Below are positions 54,855 to 64,000 of a stretch of DNA of 64,000 nucleotides, one piece after another. The translations under genes and the position numbers were made by a program. Source of the DNA: Anthoceros angustus (Eukaryota > Streptophyta > Anthocerotopsida > Anthocerotales > Anthocerotaceae). Where the stretch lies: the NCBI GenBank assembly GCA_010909165.1, contig MU008151.1, forward strand, positions 992,001-1,056,000, given 5' to 3'. Position 1 is the stretch's first letter, and every line of letters begins with the position of its first letter. The notes under the pieces are model-generated. The model had not been told where the DNA came from. It worked only from the letters and a program-made list of their open reading frames with translations, and did not search any database.

Positions 54855-56262
54855 AAAGTGAGCTATGGCGGGCGGCTGATGTACAAGAGACCCTTCGCTC
54901 TCTAGACAATTTCGTGTGAGCTCCGTGTCGACCCAGCGCGTGGTTGGTTGGAGACATCCGATCGATGTGGTGTGGAATGCAAAAGTTCGGGCAATCGGTT
55001 TAAGTGAGTTGTTTTGAACAGTCCGAATTCTTTTGATAGAAATGGTTTGGTGGAAACATCACGAAATGTTTTGTTCGATTGAAGGTGGTAGGATCTTTGT
55101 CGGGAAGGCAGAGAGGATACTTAGGGAAAAGAAAGCATCGAAATGACCTTCTAGTGAGGAGGGTAGGAGACATATGTGAGCGGTGGAGATGTCCCACCAC
55201 GGTGGTGGAGGTATCCTACCACCGTAGGAGAAACTCCTACCACGGTAGGCTAAGTGGAGAACTCCTACCACCGTAGGTATGGGTAGGAGAATGTCCCTGC
55301 TTGTGGTGGCCTAGCTAGCGTTTTGATGACCCTCTGGCGTGGGGTAGCTCCTACCACGGTAGGAAAAGGGTGAAGGCAATTAAGCCAAGGAAGTAGCTTG
55401 AGGTTCTTTGCTGGCAGTTGATAGGCTTGCAGGCAAAGGCCTGATTATTGGGGCCACCACCTAGTTTAAGGGAAGGCAAGTAATTTGCCACATGTGTGGA
55501 AGAAGTGAGACATGGCGGTGCTCACGTTGCTGAGATTTTGCGATGAGGAGGGCGCTAGGTAGAGATGTGTGGCAAGGGTTGCTGCGGGAAGATGGGCCAA
55601 GTGCCCGTAATGGTGGGAGTGTGCGGATGCTGCGGGGCTCTAGGTTGGGAGCTCAGCATGCGAGAGAGGAGTAGCAATCGGTGCAAGGATGGGAGCGAGG
55701 AGCTCATGTTGAGGGTGAGCAGCCACAAGGGTTGCAAGAGGAGGCCATGGCGGTGCCGAGGCACATGGAAGTGCTCTCAATGGAGTCACGATGTGAGGAT
55801 GGCCGTGTGTTGAACTAGGAAAGGCCGTGGTAGAGCACTCACGGCAGGCTGAATTTGTAGCTGGGCTGCAAGATGGAGGTGTGGCCAAACCATAGGAAGG
55901 CAGTGTTGCAGGTGGGCTGCAACATGGTGAAGGGATCACAACGGGGTGTGCATCATGGCCAATTTGCGGTGGGGCTGCAAGTCAAAGTGAAGGGAGGCCG
56001 TTGTGGTGGCCGCGAGGAGAAATGGGTAGCAAGGAGGTTTGATACGAGATGTTGTTGAGGCGTGAGGAGTTCACCGGGGAATAAGTGCAGTTTATTCAAG
56101 TTTAGTGTTATGCATAAGCTAATTGGGTGTGTTGGACAATGAAGTGTAAGAACTCCAGAGTTAAGCGTTCTGGGGGTGGATCAATACCGGGATGGGGCAC
56201 CTTTTGTGTGGGGTGTTTCAGCTTGTTATATTTGCAGAAGTCACATGAGAGCTAATTGGGAG

Positions 56263-56318
56263 AGTGTTTGAGGGGTGCACCCTACGCGAGAGTGTTTGAG
56301 GGGTGCACCCTACGCGAA
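56263..56318. repeat. 28-bp direct repeat, two exact units
   Basis: AGTGTTTGAGGGGTGCACCC plus TACGCGAG occurs at 56263 and 56291. The GTGCACCC...ACGCGAG part also occurs near 42068 and 42563, linking this region with the arrays at 42 kb. Confidence 0.85.
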
Positions 56319-56330
56319 GGAGGTGTAGAG

Positions 56331-57199
56331 TGGTAGTGGACGTAGTGCGTGGTCAGCGGGCCTCGTCTGGGGCCTCGCCAGTGGTTTTTTCGGGGCCAAA
56401 AGGGTAAAAGCAGAGAGAATTTTCAATTGGTAAAATTTTTCTGAATAAGGTGGAAATTGTAACAATAGAGTAGAAAGCATAGACTGATGGATGGAAACAT
56501 TTTACCATCCAAGTCAAAACTAGAATAGGAGGGTAAAGAATGGATCAACCAAGTGAATATAGAGTAAAAACGAGATCGATGAATGGAAACATTTTACCAT
56601 CCAAATCAAAACTAGAACAAGAGGTAAAGAATGATCACCAAGTGAATAGCAAGTGCAGCTGAAATACCATGGTAGATTGTAATCTATGTGGAGGCCTAGT
56701 AATTCCAACACAATCGCTAACTGGCAAGAAACATCTTCATTATACCATTCATGCGGATCCGGGATATACAAAAACCAACAAAGAAATATCATCTTTGCAA
56801 AGTTTCGTATATCCGTAATTGCATGAATTCAAAATAACAGAAAATAGAGAAAATACCAGAATAGTTGATCCTCCTTATTCAAATTACAAATCTACATATA
56901 CAAAGTAAAATTAGGCTTGTAACCAATTAGATGATTCGGAATAGAAAAGAAAAAGTTCATTAGAAAAGATTCCCACCTTATTTTGGAAAATTGATACAAT
57001 TGTAGAGATTGAAGACATAGTTTCCAAGACCACTTGGTTTAACCGGGCAACTTGTCCAACATTATCATAGTTTGCCGGTTGATGAACTGGGGCTTTGGAG
57101 AAATTCTTCATCTTCACGAAAGTTGAGAACCTAATCAAACATTACCGTCTTAGTCTACTAAAGTAAAATTAGCGATCAAAATCAAGGGAACAATTAAAT
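56331..57199. repeat. AT-rich region with a tandem repeat of about 95 bp
   Basis: TGGAAACATTTTACCATCCA and TCAAAACTAGAA with GGTAAAGAATG and ACCAAGTGAAT occur at 56491-56560 and again at 56584-56655. Several GTAAAA words near 56406-56436 resemble inverted CACTA subterminal repeats, but no terminal repeat is seen. Confidence 0.7.
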
Positions 57200-57620
57200 C
57201 AACTTACTTTATATGGTTTTCCATGGATGGAAGTGGAGGCGCTGGAGTGGTAACATTGTCAATAGTTTGCTTCACGCTTTCCCACGCAATCTTCGTGATT
57301 TCTGCTCACTGCTTGAGTTTTTCTGCTTGAAATACTCTTGCCTCCTTTCGACATTTTTCTCCTTTGGATCTCCAAAGCTTTCTCTTGAAACTCGGTTGTA
57401 CTTTTTGCCTGCTCAATCAATGATTCTAAACTGCTTGCCGTTGAAATTCCCTTTCTCGATTCTCCTGTCATTCTCCCTTTCTCGGGTAATCTCAAGACGC
57501 TCAAACTGCTTGAACCACCCTTCTCAACCCCATGCCGCTCTACCATATCCAAAGCTATAGGCGGTCTCCACAATCCTTCCTGTTGCACTTCGTCAAGTCT
57601 CACCACAATGACTTGGCACA

Positions 57621-59040
57621 GGCCTCCAATCGAGGAGGCATCACCTCCACCACACTCGGGCACCATCAATGTTGAAATGAGGAACCAAATGCTCACAAAC
57701 TAGTGGTGGGGCTAATACTCAAAGAAACATAGAATCATAAACACAATAAGAGAATGAAGGATGAAACTTAAACCACCTTTACACTTAACCTTTTCAACAT
57801 GTCGATGTTGAATACACCCAGTAGTTGGTCTGCTGTTGTCAATCTGAAGATCTTTAACACTACTTTCTGGCACTTGGACAGCTTCCAAAGCTTCACAATG
57901 CTGGAACTGCAAACAACAACAAACATTGTATGAAATATTGGGTGCAAACCAGCAAGGAGAACCAAAATACAACAGCAAGATACTAACCGGTCCAGGTCTT
58001 GACAAAAGGGGCCTGCTTTCATGGTGGATAGCAAGGGTGGTAACTTAAACACTGGCAACAAAAAGCAACAAAAAGAGTCAAATACCAATCAGCAAAAGAA
58101 GAAAAGAAACAAACCTTCGACACCAAAACGACTCATAAAATGCTTACAGTGCCTCCAAGCGAGGAGGCATCACCTCCACCACACTCGTGGCACCATCAAT
58201 GTTGAAATGAGGAACCAAATGCTCAAACTAGTGGTGGGGCTAATACCGCCACAAACATAGAATCGACAAACACAATAAGAGAATGAAGGATGAAACTTAA
58301 ACCACCTTTACACTTAACCTTTTCAACATGTCGATGTTGAATACACCCGAGTTGGTCCGCTGTCAATCAAGATCTTTAACACTACTTTCGCACTTGACTT
58401 CCAAAGCTTCACAATGCTGGAACCGCAAACAACAACAAACATTGTATGAAATATTGGGTGCAAACCAGAAGGAGAACCAAAATACAACAGAAGATACTAA
58501 CCGGTCCAGGTCGATAAAAGGGGCCCTGCTTTCATGGTGGATAGCAAGGGTGGTAACAATGGCAACACCGCAACAAAAAGCAACAAAAAGAGTCAAATAC
58601 CAATCAGCAAAAGAAGAAAAGAAACAAACCTTCGACACCAAAACGACTCATGGAATGCTTACGGGCCTCCAATCGAGGAGAGGCATCACCTCCACCACAC
58701 TCGGGCACCATCAATGTTGAATGAGGACCAAATGCTCACAAACTAGTGGTACACAAGATCTTTAGTGGTGGGGCTAATACCGCCAAAGAAACATAGAATC
58801 AGACAAACACAATAAGAGAATGAAGGATAAAACTTAAACCACCTTTACACTTAACCTTTACTTACCGGTCCAGTGCTGACAAAAGGGGCCCTGCTTTCAT
58901 GGTGGATAGCAGGGATGGTAACAGTTGGCAACACCTGGCAACAAAAAGCAACAAAAAAGAATCAAATACCAATCAGCAAAAGATTAAAAGAAACAAACCT
59001 TCAGAAACCAAAACGACTCATGGAATGCTTACGTTCTGCT
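57621..59040. repeat. Tandem duplication of an exon-intron module, about 520 bp, 2.5 copies
   Basis: The landmark GCCTCCAA...CGAGGAGGCATCACCTCC occurs at 57622, 58151 and 58665 (periods 529 and 514). Each unit holds minus-strand exons ending in SRFGVE, an exon reading PPLLSTMKAGPFCQDLDR, and FQHCEALE. The last exon is whole in unit 1 (117 bases), shortened to about 104 bases with its acceptor AG changed to GG in unit 2, and deleted in unit 3. Confidence 0.8.
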
Positions 59041-59820
59041 GAACTTGTAGGCAACATTGAGCACAAGCCTATGCACAACAAATTCTTAACATCAGCATCC
59101 TTTACAGAAGTAGAATCATAATCTTCTCCAGGCGAAAATCACTCCCTTCATGATAGAAAATACTTACATCTTCAGGCTGACTGGAAAAAACTATATCTGG
59201 AGTCACATTGACAACAACTGACGGAAGCACACCCCGCAAGTCATCCCGCATCCGATCGAGTTCTTCATTGAGCAACTCATTGTATGATCTTCTTTCACGT
59301 GAACTAGAACCGGCCGCATGCCTGCTTTGCTTGCCCGACGGTCATACACCAAAGTCCACGATCTGTGAGAACACATCATGTCAATAGAAGGCATAAACAA
59401 GTTACGGCATCAACAAATAGATCCTACCTTGAAAATCCAGCATCGCTTTGTGGCTGACGCTCCGCCAAAGATCCGAGGGCACGAGCCATGGTCACCGCGT
59501 AATCATCGTTACACGGCTCTTGTTCGTAATACCCATCAAGACCAGCTTCTCGCCATTGTCTTCATATATTTTGAGAGCATTCCTTTGGATACCCGGAGTT
59601 TTGCATACCAAGCCTACTCACAGAAAATTAAAGTTAGCACGTCCAATGGAACACAAACCTAGAACCCTTATCAAAAGATACTTACATTCAATCTTGGATT
59701 ATCGATGGGAGAATTGAAAAGAAACCCTTGGATAGATATATTCTTGTCATTTGCAGTCCACTTTGGACAATGGTCAATGACGGCTTTAAATGTTGAATAA
59801 CATCCACCTCATAGTTTTTC

Positions 59821-62466
59821 ACTTTTGGCCTAAGTGCTCACTCGTAGTTGCGCATATCAACTTTGTAATTCTTGAATGTCGTTCCTCGTGTCTGAGGCAA
59901 CACAAGGAGGGTATTACAACACAAACAAGGTATCATACACAGAGTATTACCACACAACAAAGCATCAATCAAAACATGGACAAACGTCGTATAAAAACGC
60001 CTTAATCCAAGAGAATGAGAAGTCCACGATTAACGGTTGTGCAATTCCTCCCGCCACGCATACTCAAACGATTCATGCAAAATATGCACACCTATTCGAA
60101 AACATCGAATCGTTAGAAGCAAACAACAAGAATGTATTGCAAAATGCACACAAGAAGCTAGGAATCGAACACAAACCTTTTTCGGGCGCCGCCCAAAAGA
60201 ACATTGATGGTCACCGTGGGCAAGAATTGCCTCTCATCATCATCGGATATCGGTTTCACCACCTTCGACGATACTATACCAAGGTCCCGATTTTCATGGA
60301 AGCAACAAGTGCAGACAACCATTGAACACGCCGTGAAACATATTGATCACGCACATCGGACCCAAGACGGCTTTGCTCGAACACACTTCCTTATCAAAAT
60401 GCGATTGAACCCTCGAAAGAAGGACATCAACCGCACCAATATCGAATCGACATAAAATGAAAAGAAACACAACGGAATAACAGAAAGGGATGAAGACTTA
60501 CGTTTGTGGAGAGAATCTTGAGTTGTCTTTTAAGTTCGAACTTGGTGGAAAACGGTATCAATATAAGGTTCAAGTCCTTGTGAGGAATGTCCTCTATTGC
60601 ACTATCCCAACCCCTCACACCACTCACTTTCATGAAAGACTTAAGACGACTCGGCACCAATTATTTTGGCGTTTGGACTTGTCCTCACCACCACTCATTG
60701 CATCATTCACGGCTCCCTCAGAATCGAGGGTCAAACCCTTGGTCCCTAAAATGGGCCTCATCTTCAATTTCTTCCATGCCCATAGCAAAATCATCCTCGG
60801 GATCAGACCTCATTCTCTCAAACATATCAATACACTCGGTCGTGATAACTTGAGTTCGGGAGCGACAGGAATGGAAAACTCACCAGGTGAAAGGAATTGA
60901 GACTTATCTCACGGAGCAGCCACACACCATTTCGAGATCAGAGGGCATGCGCGAGGACCATGGAATCGAGTAATCGATGGACATTCTCACCAACAAACTT
61001 AACCCCTCTCTCGAAGCAGGACAATAGTTAGTAATCTCGACAAGGGACCCTCCACCAAGGGCAGTCGGGTGTCAACCCTTCTTCTCTTCCGAGCAAATTC
61101 AGCGGACGCATCCTCCTTGGATGAAAAGTGCCTTGGCGGTTTGGGAATGGACTTTTGGCGGAAGTGCTCACTCGTAGTTGCGCATATCAACTTTGTAATT
61201 CTTGAATGTCGTTCCTCGTGTCTGAGGCAACACAAGGAGGGTATTACAACACAAACAAGGTATCATACACAGAGTATTACCACACAACAAAGCATCAATC
61301 AAAACATGGACAAACGTCGTATAAAAACGCCTCGAATCCAAGAGAATGAGAAGTCCACGATTAACGGTTGTGCAATTCCTCCCCACGTGCAAACGATTCA
61401 TGCAAAATATGCACACCTATTCGAAAACATCGAATCGTTAGAAGCAAACAACAAGAATGTGTATTGCAAAATGCACACAAGAAGCTAGGAATCGAACACA
61501 AACCTTTTTCGGGCGCCGCCCAAAAGAACATTGATGGTCACTGGGCAAGAATTGCCTCTCATCATCATCGGATATCGGTTTCACCACCTTCGACGATACT
61601 ATACCAAGGTCTTTCGATTTTCATGGAAGCAACAAGTGCTGACAACCATTGAACACGCCGTGAAACATATTGATCACGCACATCGGACCCAAGACGGCTT
61701 TGCTCGAACACACTTCCTTATCAAAATGCGATTGAACCCTCGAAGAAGGACATCAACCGCACCAATATCGAATCGACATAAAATGAAAAACACAACGGAA
61801 TAAAGAAAGGGATGAAGACTTACGTTGAGAGAATCTTGAGTTGTCTTTTAAGTTCGAACTTGGTGGAAAACGGTATCAATATAAGGTTCAAGTCCTTGTG
61901 AGGAATGTCCTCTATTGCACTATCCCAACCCCTCACACCACTCACTTTCATGAAAGACTTAAGACGGCACCAATTATTTTGGCGTTTGGACTTGTCCTCA
62001 CCACCACTCATTGCATCATTCACGGCTCCCTCGAATCGAGGGTCAAACCCTTGGTCCCTAAAATGGGCCTCATCTTCAATTTCTTCCATGCCCATAGCAA
62101 AATCATCCTCGGGATCAGACCTCATTCTCTCAAACATATCAATACACTCGGTCGTGATAACTTGTTCGGAGCGCGACGGAATGGAAAACTCACGGTGAAA
62201 GGAATTGAGACTTATCTTGCACGGAGAGCCACACAGCCATTTCGAGATTGTAGGCATGCTTTCAGAAGGACCATGGAATCGAGTAATCGGATGGACATTC
62301 TCACCAACAAACTTAACCCCTCTCTCGAAGGACAATAGTTAGTAATCTCGACAAGGGACCCTCCACCAAGGGCAGTCGGGTGTCAACCCTTCTTCTCTTC
62401 CGAGCAAATTCAAGAAGACGGGCATCCTCCTTGGATGAAAAGTGCCTTGGCGGTTTGGGAATGGAC
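59821..62466. repeat. Direct tandem duplication of about 1.33 kb
   Basis: Copy 1 is 59821-61150 and copy 2 is 61151-62466. Both start ACTTTTGGC, and ATGGACTTTTCGGC at 62462 marks the far edge. Shared sequence includes GTAGTTGCGCATATCAACTT, ACATGGACAAACGTCGTATA, TTTTTCGGGCGCCGCCCAAA and CTCACACCACTCACTTTCAT. Differences are mainly small deletions. It duplicates several minus-strand exons of the gene. Confidence 0.9.
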
Positions 62467-62678
62467 TTTTCGGCACCAAATATGTCCTCACTATGCACAA
62501 GGACACCGTCAACTTTACCATCATCCTGCAGAGGGTGGGTTGCGGTGAACGATGGCTGTTTTAACACGTTGTCGAGTGTACGGCTTGGACATGACTTGCA
62601 CAAAGGTGCTTCTTGCCCGTCCAGTGAGGGTTTTCTTTTAGGAGCCATCGCAACAGGAGAAGTCATGTAACAACGTTG

Positions 62679-64000
62679 AGATGTACAAACAACATAGGAT
62701 AAACGAAAAGAAAGAACTCACATGCGCCTTGAACCGTCCGGATGAGAACTGCTGGAAGGTCTAAAAGTTGATTATCGGCCTGAGACAAGAGAGGATATAA
62801 AGGCCCCAAAACACAACTTGGGGCTAGACATTGTTAGAGTTGTTATTCCTTCCACTTTCTTAAGGATGACACATAGAACTGTAAAAATACACCACATATG
62901 GGAAAAATAAAGTGAAAACCCTTTTTCAAGTACAACAAGAGTTAGACGTACAAACAACCATAGATGTACAACATATACATCGACCACACAAGTAAAACAA
63001 TCAATCGCTCATTGGACAACAGACTCATCCATGCCACACAACAACACATATTTCTAGATTAGAATCGGAAAACATCCAAAGATGTTGGGAGGCAAACCCT
63101 CAGACGTTGCACACTTCAATACCGCACATAAACACCGGTCTATGAGATTAAGCTCCAAGACATGCACACAATACACCATGCCCAATCCAGATTCACTTTT
63201 CAATAGACACAAGCAGATGAGTGATTACCAAATCTACAAGCGGGTCTTCAACGACAAGCAAAAGAAAGCGTTATCGGATTCGCAAAAGTCAACTTATAAC
63301 GACACAACAAACCACAAACGAGACAACGAAAAATAGATGCAGAGAAGAACAAACAACGCTACACAACGGACAATCAACACTACGAGACAAACAAAGTCAT
63401 TACGAAGTCAAGTAGGATCACATGACAGAAGACAAGAACAAAGTGAGATGATACCATATACAAACCAAAGGACAACAAGGACCATACATAGGGGACACTT
63501 CCAACAAGCAAATAAAAGGATTGTATGAAGGACAAATAAAGATACTATTATCACAAATGCATCGATGAACAAAACTCAACCGCTGCAACACTCAAGCTCT
63601 AAGTCTAAGAAAGTTCGTCGTTTTCATAAAAGGAACGAGGGATCCGTTTCAAAACGGCACCACCATTGACTGGCTTCAACAACAAACACGATGTACAACG
63701 AACAACAACAATACAAAGAACAAGAGGAACGGAGAGCGATCGGCAAAGACAAATCGGATAGCAATTGAGCATCGAGACATCTTCTAGCAATAGACAAGCA
63801 CGCGAAAAGAACAAGATCATCGACGGGGAAAGACACACCGCGATAAGGCCAAGACCGAGCGGGCCGAATACATAACATTGATAAGACCAAAACCGCACAA
63901 ACAACAAGAGCAAAACAATAGACAAGGAGGCAACAGACAACGTAAGCGCAAATGGACAGCGATTTCAAAAGGGAGCGATAGACCTTAACCTTTAATAAAC
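62679..64000. repeat. CACTA-associated internal block, copy 2, cut by window end
   Basis: Same orientation and order as 36376-37715, from AGATGTACAAACAACATA to CAGCGATTTCAAAAGGGAGC. It lies just upstream (on the minus strand) of the start codon at 62666, so it may hold that gene's promoter or a neighbouring intron-rich part. It continues past the window. Confidence 0.8.

Larger units (their letters stand above)
53800..56330 (+). mobile_element. Probable 3' LTR, gypsy-type, right end not fixed
   Basis: Starts TGTGGAAGACCACATG. A TATA-like TCTATATAAGG is at about 54031, followed by a likely transcript start region. It contains CCACCACGGTGG and CCTACCACGGTAGG palindromes, and a 29-base segment (starting GGCAAAGGCCTGATTATTGG) that occurs at 54209 and again at 55435. 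It is not visibly the same sequence as the LTR-like region ending at 46208, so the two may belong to different families. I cannot place the right end; 56330 is a guess at the last GC-rich, repeat-bearing sequence. Confidence 0.4.
57200..62666 (-). pseudogene. Intron-containing minus-strand gene, probably transposon-encoded
   Basis: The likely start is the minus-strand ATG at 62666 or the one 18 bases downstream (MAPKRKPSLDGQEAPLCKSC), continuing with KPPRHFSSKEDARLLEFARK. Further protein-like exons run leftward: ECIDMFERMRSDPEDDFAMG and FRDQGFDPRFEGAVNDAMSG (about 62050-62150), SRERRSYNELLNEELDRMRD (about 59230-59330), WTANDKNISIQGFLFNSP (about 59710-59770), FQHCEALEAVQVPESSVKDL (57790-57906, with donor GTTAAGTG and acceptor TTGCAG on the minus strand) and LIEQAKSTTEFQEKALEIQR (about 57400). 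Splice sites and charged, helix-prone exons suggest a real gene once. The neighbouring block also follows the CACTA end at 36 kb, so I infer a CACTA-linked gene. No transposase motif is recognised. Two internal tandem duplications must break the reading frame. Confidence 0.45.

Overview
The window is nuclear DNA of a land plant, probably a bryophyte or lycophyte. Four things point that way: a dynamin-related (DRP1-type) gene fragment with plant-like GT/AG introns; three copies of a LRR-Roc-COR (ROCO) gene that matches the plant TORNADO1 family along its length; many shards of pentatricopeptide-repeat (PPR) genes of the style common in mosses and lycophytes; and plant-type transposons (a copia element with an initiator-Met-tRNA primer site, a CACTA end, gypsy-like LTR parts). 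The lineage is inference. There is no prokaryotic operon, rRNA, tRNA or CRISPR.

Left third (about 1.6-31 kb). A truncated DRP1-like 5' gene part (1600-2982) is followed by a segmentally duplicated array. The array unit, in order, is a PPR-like block, a module called R here, short repeats, a promoter/5'UTR module called U here, the ROCO gene, a tail, and a block called D here. Copy A (ROCO 4238-6480) is cut off inside the Roc-COR linker. Copies B (7611-11893) and C (23124-27384) run to the C-terminus. All three carry single-base frameshifts, mostly in homopolymer runs. They are therefore either young pseudogenes or genes with consensus-sequence errors. Between and after them lie smaller ROCO shards, including two antisense copies of the ROCO N-terminus inside block D, and several PPR remnants.

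Middle (about 31-42 kb). This part has few recognisable genes: a GC- and CpG-rich block (32.0-33.7 kb), a roughly 296-bp tandem satellite (35.2-36.1 kb), a CACTA transposon end at 36147 that interrupts the satellite, a CCTTGGCCTT-rich stretch, and decayed coding-like sequence.

Right third (42-64 kb). This is layered transposon sequence: two duplicated 25-bp minisatellite arrays; a large LTR-like region ending in a tRNA-Asp-like primer site at 46212; a degenerate copia element (46727-52624, LTRs of 209 and 203 bp) that appears nested in it; a polypurine tract and a new LTR start at 53800; then a minus-strand, intron-containing, probably transposon-encoded gene (about 57.2-62.7 kb) with two internal tandem duplications. 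The last 1.3 kb repeats the sequence that follows the CACTA end at 36.4-37.7 kb, which suggests that the 36-kb element is an internally deleted relative of the 57-64-kb element.

No gene in the window is intact as written. Its value lies in its history: gene-family duplication, shuffling of gene pieces and nested transposons.
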